A stretch of 38,585 nt of DNA from Candidatus Nitrosocosmicus sp. (GTDB lineage: Archaea; Thermoproteota; Nitrososphaeria; Nitrososphaerales; Nitrososphaeraceae): NCBI GenBank assembly GCA_031177355.1, contig JAPSGR010000009.1, positions 16,602 to 55,186 of the forward strand, read 5' to 3'. This document shows, in pieces, positions 18,516 through 26,955 of the stretch. A model generated the notes under the pieces. It did no database searches, was not told where the DNA came from, and was given only the letters and a program-made list of their open reading frames with translations. Position 1 is the stretch's first letter; each line of letters starts with the position of its first letter. Made by a program: the position numbers and the translations under genes.

Positions 18516-19277
18516 TTAAACAATATTGGAGTATATTTTATAAAGATCTCCCGTCTGCGGATTGATATACTTCCATTTTTCCGTATCAAATCTTACTTCC
18601 TTGTAATTTTGTTTCTCGTTCAATGGTAAATTATTAAATACATTCTGCCCTATGGTAATGCCATTCGGTGGGGATAGTGAAGTAATCTTTGCAGTTCTAT
18701 TCATCGTGTATCCAAGTATATCTATTAATGAAGTCGTATCGTGACCATATTGGATAATTAGATCCTCACCTTCGTCTATTCCTACCTTTACTTTGAGTTC
18801 TGGCATGTTATTCTGAATTAACACCGGGTTAATGCCTTTTTCTATAGCCTCAACCATCAAATTCGCCCCTTCTAAAGCTAACTTCACTGCTGATTTCTTG
18901 TTACTGTTTGACGGAAAAAAAGCGATTACTGCATCCCCAGAATACTTTAGTACATATCCCCCATGAATGTTTATAATATTTGACATTTCATATGAAAAAG
19001 ATCTTATGATAGTAACCATCGATTGAACCGGCAGACTCATACTCATCTTAGTCGAACCTACTAAATCGGCATACATGATTACTAAAGGAACTTTGGTATT
19101 AACAAAGTCAAGTAAGAATTTTTGAGCAGCTCTTAAATTGGATTCATATTGATAACGCTTTTTTATTGCTCTTGATAATCTTTCCTGTATTTTATCAGTT
19201 AATATTTGCAAATTTTCAACCTTAACCTCAAAATTCTCCTCATTCACAGAAGTATTTACATCATTAAGTCCTATCAC
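18516..19277 (-). CDS. Class III adenylate/guanylate cyclase
   Basis: The product is 253 residues. An N-terminal coiled-coil (about 15-50) leads into a cyclase homology domain. Metal-binding Asp71 is in YADLVGST, Asp115 in VLKYSGDAVIAFF, and the transition-state region is GYTMNRTAKITS, where Asn is kept and the usual Arg position is Lys. It makes cAMP or cGMP from NTP as a dimer. No receiver, HAMP or membrane part is present, so regulation may come through the coiled coil. The start is GTG (19277), but a TATA box (CTTATATAAG, about 19280-19289) sits almost on it. An in-frame GTG at 19247 would suit a short-leader transcript better. Confidence 0.9.
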   Translation of the reverse strand: MIGLNDVNTSVNEENFEVKVENLQILTDKIQERLSRAIKKRYQYESNLRAAQKFLLDFVNTKVPLVIMYADLVGSTKMSMSLPVQSMVTIIRSFSYEMSNIINIHGGYVLKYSGDAVIAFFPSNSNKKSAVKLALEGANLMVEAIEKGINPVLIQNNMPELKVKVGIDEGEDLIIQYGHDTTSLIDILGYTMNRTAKITSLSPPNGITIGQNVFNNLPLNEKQNYKEVRFDTEKWKYINPQTGDLYKIYSNIV

Positions 19278-20020
19278 ATCTTATATAAGAGTTAATAACG
19301 ATAAATGTATGCTCCGTTAGATGTTTTGGTCATTTATCCGCTACTTATTTTTTATGACTTCTAACTGGAAATGAATAGAATAAAAAAATGGAAATACGCG
19401 ATGAGATCTATCTTTGTATTTATTTAATTATGATAAATATGCAAGAATTCATATTAATCGATTCAATATCCTATTGAGTTTAATTTGATAAAAGATACTC
19501 TATAAAATAATAAATTCTCTTCCTTTTTATCGGTCCCCATTATATGAAAATTATTAATTCTACCAAGCCTAACGATAACTGGACTTGTTTAAAGCTAACA
19601 AGCTCCGAATGAGAACGAGGTCCGGACTGAACAATAATCGTAACCGGCTGTACAAATATCTTGTATCTTGTAGAAAGATGGATGGATGGATATTTTCGGC
19701 TTTACACCCCAAACTGTATTAGGAAATGAAAAATACAAAATACAATGAAAATAGTATATGGTATACCTTAAAAGATAAAATTAAAAATTAAGTAACAAGA
19801 TATAAAATCAGGTCAGGCTTAAATGACTCCATAGTATAGCCTGGTATAGTTGAAATTTTTCTTAGTCTTGTTTGCTTTCTGGCACCAGGATGTATTTAAT
19901 CTGTAGATTTTCGTTAATTTAATAGTTGTATTGTTCTCTTGATTGATATCTTTATTAAAGATAACTAACCATGAATTTAGACTACAAATGATGATTCTGT
20001 CATATGCTAACGCGACGACT
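19278..20020. other. Gene-free stretch containing a GC-richer, structured island
   Basis: No gene supported. Most is very AT-rich, but 19575-19690 is clearly less so and folds (see the ncRNA entry). CAGGCT...AGCCTG near 19820-19850 is another small inverted repeat. Short plus-strand frames (19389, 19543) are 22-30 codons and featureless. Confidence 0.4.
19570..19690 (+). ncRNA. Candidate structured RNA
   Basis: A TATA-like CATTATATG lies at about 19538-19546, placing a transcript start near 19570. The following 120 nt hold a 6-bp hairpin CTTGTT/AACAAG (19584-19602), a GTCCGGAC palindrome, CCGG...CCGG pairing (around 19622 and 19644), and TACAA...TTGTA (about 19651-19665). An unbroken minus-strand frame without start also spans the island (QPVTIIVQSGPRSHSELVS), so a decayed gene is the alternative. 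Confidence 0.3.
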
Positions 20021-20371
20021 TTATAAACCCCAACTAGTCTTTTTAATGGGTATGATCTTAATATAATCCTCTCCTCTTAATATCTCTGTGATTCCTCTAA
20101 TTTCAATTCCTCTAGGTAGCCATGGATTGATAGACACTAAATCATCCACCACCATTGCGACCTTGTTATTCTTCAAAATATGTCGAAACTTTAAACTACG
20201 CTTAAGATTCCAACCCCCAAAAAATAAATCTGTTCCGTCAAAATTATATGAAACAGGAACTACATGAGGTTGATTATCCGACGAAACGGTTGCTAGTCTG
20301 CCTAACCGATTGTCAAACAAATATTTAGTTTCACTTTCAGAAAACACTACCGGATTATTATTTTTATTCAT
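20021..20371 (-). CDS. PPOX-class FMN/F420-binding split-barrel protein
   Basis: The product is 116 residues. N-terminal FSESETKYLFDNRLGRLATV is followed by 'QPHVVPVSYNFDGTDLFFGG', which matches the pyridoxamine-5'-phosphate-oxidase-like fold (R-x-A-x-x-x-x-x-x-G/Q-P-H-V-x-P-V). 'FRHILKNNKVAMVVDDL' and the terminal 'IKIIPIKKTSWGL' match the F420-dependent PPOX subgroup, whose members usually end in a W-G-(I/L). It is likely a flavin- or F420-dependent reductase acting on an unknown small molecule. The barrel is complete. A second, distant barrel protein lies 180 nt upstream on the same strand. Confidence 0.85.
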   Translation of the reverse strand: MNKNNNPVVFSESETKYLFDNRLGRLATVSSDNQPHVVPVSYNFDGTDLFFGGWNLKRSLKFRHILKNNKVAMVVDDLVSINPWLPRGIEIRGITEILRGEDYIKIIPIKKTSWGL

Positions 20372-20550
20372 GCATCCTTCAATATTTGTATATTATACTC
20401 TACTTATTATTTTATCAGTTCCTCATTTTAATATTATATAAAATTGCAATAAAGAATATTTCTATACCGATCAATTAGAATGCACTTATTCGAAGATTAA
20501 ATCGCAATTACAAATGTCCAAAGTGATTGATATAATAGATCAGGATGTTT

Positions 20551-20988
20551 TTATATTAAATCCTTCATACGATTAGTATAATCCCATTCAAATATTCTTA
20601 TAGGATCTATTACTATAGCAACTTCTGTCTTTAGGTGATTCTCTGATAGTAAAAATTTGTGTAATGGTGATGACTCTTTGCCCTCAAAATATCTCTGCAA
20701 TAATATGCGCAGAATCTTTTCTCCTAAAATTTCATCTATCGTAACTTTTCCAATACCTCTTACTCCAAGATAAGGAGGAGAATCCCGAGCAATTTCAAAA
20801 CCACATTTGGAATTTATCTTTAAAGACTTGATAAGTTTTGATGTCCCTTGCGTAGCACAAAAAAATTTCTCATCCATATAAATATACATTAGTGACACAA
20901 TCATAGGATAACCTGACGCAGAAATACAAGATACCCTAATAGGGATATGGACGTCCTCTATAAATTTTAACATTTTTTGACCAATCAT
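20551..20988 (-). CDS. Pyridoxamine 5'-phosphate oxidase-related protein
   Basis: The product is 145 residues with a split-barrel fold: 'PIRVSCISASGYPMIVSLMYIYMDE' then 'FFCATQGTSKLIKSLKINSKCGFEIARDSPPYLGVRGIGKV', which is the A-T-x-x-x-x-K-x-x-x-L-x-x-N and Y-x-x-V-x-G-x-G pattern of FMN-binding barrels. The C-terminal 'VAIVIDPIRIFEWDYTNRM' is the closing strand and helix. It lacks the catalytic set needed for true PdxH. It is likely an FMN- or F420-binding oxidoreductase of unknown substrate. In the same direction as the shorter barrel gene (20021-20371) but separated by 180 nt of AT-rich DNA. Confidence 0.75.
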   Translation of the reverse strand: MIGQKMLKFIEDVHIPIRVSCISASGYPMIVSLMYIYMDEKFFCATQGTSKLIKSLKINSKCGFEIARDSPPYLGVRGIGKVTIDEILGEKILRILLQRYFEGKESSPLHKFLLSENHLKTEVAIVIDPIRIFEWDYTNRMKDLI

Positions 20989-21282
20989 CCTTTTAGTTGT
21001 AATATTATTATATGGTTTTAATATTTATAGTCATGTTGAGCAAGATTCTGAATTAATTAAACTATTTTTCAATAGGTTTGATATCATCAGCTAATTTCAC
21101 ATAATCTCTAAATTTTTATCTGCATAATATTCCTCGTATAAGAAAAGTAGAGTTAAAGGATGATAGTATAAATTATGAAAGGGCAGAAGGCATTGATAAT
21201 TATTTTCGATGCGTAACCTATGATCATATACAACATAAGTACATTGTTGGTTTCCTTTTCGTTTGTATAATTCTTACATTTC

Positions 21283-21466
21283 TTATCTTGGTAAACTAAA
21301 TACAAAAGTAGATCCATTTCCATCATTGTTGTTAAAAGCCCAAATTCTTCCGCCATGAGCCTCAACTAATTTTCTGGTTATAAAAAGTCCAGGACCTGTG
21401 CCAAAATCAGAGTCTGTTGCGAACTGCTCATACTGTATCTTCTATCTTAAATCTATAAAAACATAG
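21283..21466 (-). pseudogene. Remnant of a sensor histidine kinase C-terminus
   Basis: Read on the minus strand, 'YEQFATDSDFGTGPGLFI' continues to TRKLVEAHGGRIWAF and GNGSTFVFSLPR, then TAA (21283-21285). This is the end of a HATPase_c domain, with the G2 box (normally GTGLGL, here GTGPGL), and E-A-H-G-G-x-I-W. Upstream in another frame is FKIEDT, the start of the G1 'D-T-G' segment; about a dozen residues between the two are missing. A stop (TAG) precedes the long piece and no start is present. The rest of the kinase is gone. The adjoining cupredoxin gene is intact. Confidence 0.85.
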
Positions 21467-21516
21467 ACACCTACCATACATCTTTTTCTCCTTTTTTTTA
21501 GAATTATCCTAACAAG

Positions 21517-21924
21517 TTAGTTATACATATACATGCTATTAAGATAAAATGAACCGTACAAATTTACAATTATTTTTCCGATCATTTCAGGATGAAGTTT
21601 GCAATGATAGTCATATGTTCCAACATCTTCAAATGTATATTCAAACGTGTCATCAGGACGCAAATTTTCAGAACCAAACAATCCTTGATTCTCTGTTACT
21701 GTATGAATTCCAAAATCGTTGTTTATCCAAACTACTTTATCTCCTCTGTTAATTGCAATATTATTAGGATTGTAAACATCGTCGCCATCTCTAGATGGAT
21801 CAGGTCCAATCAAAATCTCTTTAACAACTAGTTGAGAATAACTAGTCATTAAAAAGATATCAGTAAAAGACAGAATGCAAGTTATTATACTGGCTAAAAA
21901 TATGAGTTTTGTGTTTATATTCAT
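21517..21924 (-). CDS. Cupredoxin (plastocyanin-like blue copper protein)
   Basis: The product is 135 residues with an N-terminal signal or anchor helix (about 5-28). The cupredoxin domain reads 'VYNPNNIAINRGDKVVWINND', then His74 in GIHTVTEN, then Cys108, His111 and Met114 in 'YDYHCKLHPEMIGKIIV'. That gives all four type-1 copper ligands with plastocyanin-like C-x2-H-x2-M spacing. It sits outside the membrane and carries electrons. Ammonia-oxidising archaea use many such proteins in place of cytochrome c. The tail beyond the last strand (NLYGSFYLNSMYMYN) is unusual and may come from a shifted stop. ATG start. Confidence 0.92.
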   Translation of the reverse strand: MNINTKLIFLASIITCILSFTDIFLMTSYSQLVVKEILIGPDPSRDGDDVYNPNNIAINRGDKVVWINNDFGIHTVTENQGLFGSENLRPDDTFEYTFEDVGTYDYHCKLHPEMIGKIIVNLYGSFYLNSMYMYN

Positions 21925-23231
21925 TTTGAGTCCTCTGGTATCAATTCGTTTAAATGTTTAAGTGTTATTATCTAATTGTAAAATAATACTAAAAGATGTT
22001 TCTACAACTTGAAGACTAGCTGACTGATTTACCTGTCTATACATGAATATGAATAATTTGTTTTATAAAAAATAATCAAAGTTATTAATATTCATTATCG
22101 AATTCTAGAATCTTATTTCAGATTACAAAATGATAATCTAGATCAAAAATATATACAATTTGTTATTAGATGTTCCTTACTGTTAGGCCTCAAAAGGGCA
22201 AAATCGCCCATGTCTAATTTCGAATGGAAGGAAAGAAGAAAGAACAACGATAAAGGCTACAATCATGTGATAAGTGTCTTAAACATCATGAACTTCGGTC
22301 ATAATATACCACATATCATGTCTTGAAAATCTTGATGACGGCAAAAATACAAGAGGGTGAGTTCAAATCTATACTGCGCTCAGTAATCCATACCGTCTCG
22401 TATCTTACCATTCTCTTGTGCAAAAAGAGATACAAAAGCATGAGAAAGTTCCCCATGCGAGCTTCTAATTGATGCCTTGGTTGATAAGCTCTTTCTTCTA
22501 TTCTGTCATTCTCTATATTATATCACTGTATTAATTCGGCCCGTTCAGATAAAGGCAGAATTGTTGCCAAATGGGGTGCTAATAATCCAAAGAATTATTT
22601 TACAAATAAATGTCTCTTTTAGGTCCACCAACTTTGCTTAATTTATTAATGTAGAGTCAGTTAAGGAACATCAGGCTAATTTTCTGTCTAGATAATCAAA
22701 GAAATAGATATTTGCTAGTTTACTTCATAGCAACTACTCAGAAACATTCGAAAGAAAATAGTAGGTACTCACATTCACAATGAGAGGTTTCTCCGTTGAT
22801 CCTTCTCATTGTGGATGTAACTTTAAAAAATAAAGCATTATTTGAGTAACTTGCTTCTCTATAATCCATATGAATAGTTGTTAACACATCTCATATCAGC
22901 ATCTGTAAACCAACCAAGAATTTATCTGCAAAAATTGCTTATTATTTTCAACAGTAAAGTTACAAAAACATCTAAATAGGATTTGTAGTTATGTAATGTC
23001 TATTATCAAGCCTAAATGCTAATTCTAACCTTTTTTTTAAATTCAAGATAATTAGATGTATGCAATCAGCATAATACGGAAGACTTATTCTAGTACTCGC
23101 AGATTAATTTACATCATGGATTTGAAAATAGATTAAACTTACTATTCAATAATATATCCACTAAAATAGAAATATTTACTTTTGAGATTCCTACTAATTA
23201 AAAGAAAAGGTGAAGATAACACCTGTTTTTG
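21925..23231. other. 1.3-kb gene-free tract with relic-like frames and a long hairpin
   Basis: No intact recognisable gene. A plus-strand frame at 22335-22472 (45 residues, MTAKIQEGEFKSILRSVIHT start) and others at 22211-22327 and about 22475-22675 are coding-like but broken by stops and shifts. They may be one decayed gene that I cannot name. A 15-bp hairpin lies at 22771-22818. The cupredoxin promoter must lie at the left end. Confidence 0.45.
22771..22818. repeat. Long inverted repeat (15-bp stem)
   Basis: ACATTCACAATGAGA (22771-22785) pairs with TCTCATTGTGGATGT (22804-22818), with a single G-U pair and an 18-nt loop. It is much stronger than chance in this AT-rich DNA. It could be a structured RNA, a transcript end or a relic of a mobile element. 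Confidence 0.85.
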
Positions 23232-24329
23232 TCATGGTGAATTTAACACAGAAATCGATTCATCTAAAACCTTGTTAATATCTGCAATGGTTTGTTTTAT
23301 CTCATCCAGTGTTGCGTTTCCATCAATTTGATTAGATAGGTTCTCCCTCAGCAATGTTTCGCCTCTATCGGATAATTCCTTTCCTATTGGGGTCTCTATA
23401 TATTCAAAATTATCCAAATACGCAGTGGTGGCCAATTCTTTTGCCTTCAACTTATCATTAGATTCATATGCAGTTATAACCTCATTTAATAGTCCTCGTA
23501 TTGTGGTGACGTATTCTTCACTTGATTTTTCAGTGGTAACAGTTGCGTCTACAGTTGACGAAGTTTTGTTACTTGGCACCAATTTGCTGTTTATGTTTTC
23601 AACTATTTGATTAATGACGGTGGGGTCTTCAAGATTTTGGACTGAACTAGTCAAATTTGAAAAATCAGTTTGAAGCTGTGATAAGACGGCTGTATCGTTT
23701 AAGATATTAAGAGTGCTGTTAAATAGACCATATGCTCTATCAATGAAAGCGGAGCCATCTTGATATTCTAATTCCATTATTATCTTCCCATCAGCGACAC
23801 CTTCCGTATATTCAGCAGCTGACACAGTCAAGAGATCTCGAATTACACTAGCATTATGTTCTGCACTTCCAAGAACAGTTGGGGGCACCACGGTATCTAT
23901 AACCTTTTTAGATAGATCAATAGAAGAAACACTTTGATTTTCAAATTGATCTGTTGTGCTATTTCCTGGGTTAGCCAATCCCGACAAAATATACAAGCTG
24001 TCAAAGTATGTTTTATTCAAGTTTGCATCAGCATTCGATAGTGGTATTGTCACCAAAGACAAAACTTCCTCAATAGGGTGAAGTGCGTGACCTAAGGTAT
24101 TTGTTTCATTATTATTAATTTTGTTGAATAAAGCTTTTTCAATGTGACCTGTAATTTGCTCGATATTAGAGTGAAATCCTGTATAATCAATTTCATCGGA
24201 AGATTGTAGATTTGAATTATTTGATTGAGCCAAGACAAATGTTGGTGATGTTCCTATCATAAGTATTGGGAGCGCAATTATTGTTACTATTATTGGAAGC
24301 AACGATGTGTTATATTTAATCGAATACAC
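23232..24329 (-). CDS. Secreted protein resembling the FTR1 periplasmic domain
   Basis: The product is 365 residues starting at GTG. A signal peptide (about 9-35, ending FVLAQS) is followed by an all-helical region. One part reads 'HIEKALFNKINN...HALHPIEEVLSLV'. Next comes 'AAEYTEGVADGKIIMELEYQ' with DGSAFIDRAYGLF, and near the end 'AYESNDKLKAKELATTAYL' with DNFEYIETPIGKEL. These three elements follow the order seen in the extracellular helical domain of FTR1/EfeU iron permeases (H-P-x-E, E-Y-Q-D, A-Y-L-x-x-F-E). No permease REXXE helices are present, so this would be a free-standing or partner domain. A role in iron handling is an inference. Promoter holds a palindromic hairpin. Confidence 0.62.
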   Translation of the reverse strand: MYSIKYNTSLLPIIVTIIALPILMIGTSPTFVLAQSNNSNLQSSDEIDYTGFHSNIEQITGHIEKALFNKINNNETNTLGHALHPIEEVLSLVTIPLSNADANLNKTYFDSLYILSGLANPGNSTTDQFENQSVSSIDLSKKVIDTVVPPTVLGSAEHNASVIRDLLTVSAAEYTEGVADGKIIMELEYQDGSAFIDRAYGLFNSTLNILNDTAVLSQLQTDFSNLTSSVQNLEDPTVINQIVENINSKLVPSNKTSSTVDATVTTEKSSEEYVTTIRGLLNEVITAYESNDKLKAKELATTAYLDNFEYIETPIGKELSDRGETLLRENLSNQIDGNATLDEIKQTIADINKVLDESISVLNSP

Positions 24330-24365
24330 CTCTCGGATTCTTTTTTTTTACATTTAAATGAAATG

Positions 24366-24389
24366 TCGATTCTCAGCACCGAGAATCGA
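24366..24389. promoter_or_regulatory. Perfect 9-bp palindromic hairpin upstream of the FTR1-like gene
   Basis: TCGATTCTC (24366-24374) and GAGAATCGA (24381-24389) are exact reverse complements around AGCACC. The element sits 37-60 nt before the GTG start, about where an operator or a leader hairpin would be. Confidence 0.55.
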
Positions 24390-24390
24390 T

Positions 24391-24624
24391 TTATCTTCTT
24401 CTTCTTCTTCTTCTGTCTGTCTGTCTGTCTGTCATCATTAATAGCCAAGGTATTACAAATCTTTTGTGACTATTTTTTGTATGTGTTGAAAAAAGTAGGT
24501 TGTCTTTGTTTCGATTGATCTTGACCTCCATATTAAAGTTTGATATAGCATTGACATAAATGTCATAGTCATTAATACTATGTATTTCTAAGAAAACATT
24601 AAGAATCTCAGAGGAATATCTCAC
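24391..24624 (-). CDS. Doubtful small protein running into a microsatellite
   Basis: GTG-started frame of 77 codons. The first 60 residues look fairly protein-like (YSSEILNVFLEIHSINDYD, AISNFNMEVKINRNKDN). The last codons are microsatellite-derived (DRQTDRRRRRRR). No family was recognised. It could be a truncated or overextended gene. Confidence 0.28.
   Translation of the reverse strand: MRYSSEILNVFLEIHSINDYDIYVNAISNFNMEVKINRNKDNLLFSTHTKNSHKRFVIPWLLMMTDRQTDRRRRRRR
24394..24433. repeat. Compound microsatellite (TCT)n-(TGTC)5
   Basis: About seven TCT units (24394-24413) run straight into five TGTC units (24414-24433). Copy change of the tetranucleotide would shift the frame of the small minus-strand ORF that crosses it and alter spacing to the adjacent promoter. 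Confidence 0.95.
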
Positions 24625-24732
24625 AGTAAACCACCCTCAAACAGATGCGATACGTATATCGATTTATAATTGATATTCTCCAAATCAAGAAATTACAAAA
24701 TCATTATATAAGAAGAGAATAGTTTTACCACG

Positions 24733-24996
24733 ATGAAGAATCTGAATTCAGTTACCTCCGTTCACTTCCTATTTGTGGTGGGAATAATAATAGGTGTAGG
24801 CTATGTAGATAATTTAGCATATGGAGACGCACAAAAAACCCAGGAATTGCAAATGCATTTGGGTAAGGTAATGGATGAGTTAAATAATAACAATACAGAA
24901 AGTGCAAAAATGCATCTTGAGGGAGCTCAGAAGCTGGTTGCATCAATGAATGATCAAAATGGTACCTCGGTTGCAAGCAATCATACCACTCCGTGA
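24733..24996 (+). CDS. Small secreted helical protein
   Basis: The product is 87 residues. A signal peptide (FLFVVGIIIGVGYVDN, then LAYGDA) precedes a single amphipathic unit: LQMHLGKVMDELNNNNTES and AKMHLEGAQKLVASM. The tail carries NxS/T sites (NGTSV, NHTT). The unit 'L-x-x-A/V-x-x-x-L-x-x-N-N-x-T-x-A-x-x-H-L' recurs in the C-terminal part of the repeat protein at the left edge of the window, so they may belong to one family of thaumarchaeal exported proteins. ATG start. Function unknown. Confidence 0.75.
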   Translation: MKNLNSVTSVHFLFVVGIIIGVGYVDNLAYGDAQKTQELQMHLGKVMDELNNNNTESAKMHLEGAQKLVASMNDQNGTSVASNHTTP

Positions 24997-25758
24997 TAAT
25001 TTGATGATCCTTTAGAACAAAATTTATTCCAGATTGAAATGAATTACAAAACTTTTTTTACATGATTACCATTTACGTATTTGACCGTTATTCTTGATTT
25101 TATAACGTCGGTATCCCTGTCCAAAAGTAAATTATCAAAAGTTTGTAAAACCTTGGCTATTAATGATAGATTTTTAATTAAATAGTGTTATTATCTTTGA
25201 CTTTTAATATTACTATAATGTGGTCATCAATCAATCTCTTTAAATTCCAGAATGTAGTTAATGAAGCCTTATTATATGAAGTCATATTTTCTTAAAATTA
25301 CTTTCCCCGTTATAATGTAAAAATAGTTTTATTTTACGGGTAGTTTCGTTTTTTAAATATAATATAACAAAACGGTACAGTCGTCTGTATAAAAATAGAA
25401 AAATATTGAGTTATCTTCCATTTAAACACATTACTACCTTAAGATAATAGTTTTTATCCAAAATACAAAGGGAATATAATATAATTCTATTATTACGTTC
25501 GGTAATTTGAGCTAAATCGTTGTATCTTACGCTAGGTAATTGATTAATTAGATGCATTATGGTGAGTATATTATTGCTATTATTATTATTATTGTCTGTC
25601 CAGTTCTCTAAAACCCTTCTTTAATTTTTCATTAATTGTAAAACTTTGATGTTTGTCGATTTGTTAGACAGTAAATATTCAATACTGTTAGTCATGTAAA
25701 TTTAGAAAAAAAATTTGAAAGTTATGGTTGTTAGACAGGGTTTTTAATACCTATCTAA
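24997..25758. other. Gene-free stretch
   Basis: Very AT-rich. An (ATT)n tract lies at about 25577-25596. No frame longer than about 15 codons has a start and protein character. The 3' ends of the convergent neighbours lie here. Confidence 0.4.
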
Positions 25759-26955
25759 CTAATTCCAATCTGGTGTTACCGTGTTTTCTGTTGGTTTTTC
25801 CTTTATTATAAAGGCGGTTGTTCCAAGGACATTCTTTTGAGCCCATTTTACAAACTCATTGGATCCAATTGGTAGTGGCTTTTCTGTAACAACATATGAA
25901 ATACCTCTCTCATCAAGTTCATGCATCATTTCGTCAAATCCATGACCCCCTGTTGCTGGAACAAGAACTACCTTGTCTGCATTGTTTTCAGCCAATGACT
26001 CTTCTATTTTATCAGCAGCCATAGGAACAGTTTGAGCCATCAAGTCTGGCCAATCTTCTCTAACAGTAACTCCAAATGCATCAGCATATCCCATTTTTTG
26101 TTCAACATATTTGGCTGCGTTGGTTAACTCTTGTACCTGCGCCATATCGTTTAGATTAGATCTTGCACCGTGTCCTACCATCACAAATATTTCATTTTCA
26201 GGATTTCCATTATTTTCTGTGTTTGATTTCTTTGCTATTTTGACAAATATCTCTCTCAAGATAACATCATCTGGACTGGCTGGTCTTGAGAACACCATGA
26301 CTGCATCGCTTGTTTCACTAGCCGGCTTTGTAAGCATTCCCATGTACAAACAGTTGTTTGGACCCATTGGAACACCTGGACAGTATTTGTACTCTTCAAT
26401 CCCACCGAATATTCCTCTAGTTACGTTATGTATAACTGTGGAGTCTGGACCGAATAGATCAGTGTATAAAAATATAACGTATTTTACACCCTTCTCATCT
26501 AGCTTTGCTAAGCCCTCATCCCATGTGTATGGCATATGAGTAATTATTTCTGCATGATAGCCCATTTTTTCTAGAGCACTTTTTATCTTTTCCGTCTTTG
26601 CTGGCTCATGACCGTCTGGAATATTTGGATTTCCATGGGTATATATCAGAACACCTATCTGGCCAGTGATTCCTCCTCCTCCTATATTACCTCCAGGAAA
26701 AGGAATAATATTCTTGAATTTTTCAAGGATTTCAGATATATCCAAATCCATAAAGCTTTGGATATCGCCAATCTCTCCTATCCTTTGTTGAGCTTCCTCC
26801 AAACTTTGGTTTATTCTTTCTTCTGCGTCTCCGATGCGTGAATTAGTTAAATCTGAACTGGAGCTTTGGGCAAATACAGATGACTGGAACCCTGCTAATA
26901 GTAGGGCCATCACAGCAATTGCACTAATAGTAACGATAGTTGTCACAATTGCCAT
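25759..26955 (-). CDS. Secreted chelatase-fold (CbiX/sirohydrochlorin chelatase-like) protein
   Basis: The product is 398 residues. A signal peptide (1-30, ending FAQSSS) is followed by a coiled-coil-like stretch (AEERINQSLEEAQQRIGEI) and a Gly-rich linker at 88-97. Two chelatase-like halves follow. One starts 'GVLIYTHGNP' (His108), the other 'IFVMVGHGARSN' (His262), with 'VVLVPATGGHGFDEM' (His338) near the end. CbiX/HemH-type chelatases insert metal into tetrapyrroles using such His at strand ends. Export is unusual for this fold, so metal binding or sensing outside the cell is as likely as catalysis. Related exported proteins occur in ammonia-oxidising archaea by my recollection. Confidence 0.7.
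   Translation of the reverse strand: MAIVTTIVTISAIAVMALLLAGFQSSVFAQSSSSDLTNSRIGDAEERINQSLEEAQQRIGEIGDIQSFMDLDISEILEKFKNIIPFPGGNIGGGGITGQIGVLIYTHGNPNIPDGHEPAKTEKIKSALEKMGYHAEIITHMPYTWDEGLAKLDEKGVKYVIFLYTDLFGPDSTVIHNVTRGIFGGIEEYKYCPGVPMGPNNCLYMGMLTKPASETSDAVMVFSRPASPDDVILREIFVKIAKKSNTENNGNPENEIFVMVGHGARSNLNDMAQVQELTNAAKYVEQKMGYADAFGVTVREDWPDLMAQTVPMAADKIEESLAENNADKVVLVPATGGHGFDEMMHELDERGISYVVTEKPLPIGSNEFVKWAQKNVLGTTAFIIKEKPTENTVTPDWN

Noticed and set aside
21153-21365. 70-codon minus-strand frame
   Set aside because: It is an out-of-frame reading of the histidine-kinase remnant.
22350-22385. GAGTTCAAATC, resembling a tRNA T-loop
   Set aside because: The flanking bases cannot form the T stem, and no anticodon or acceptor stem is present.
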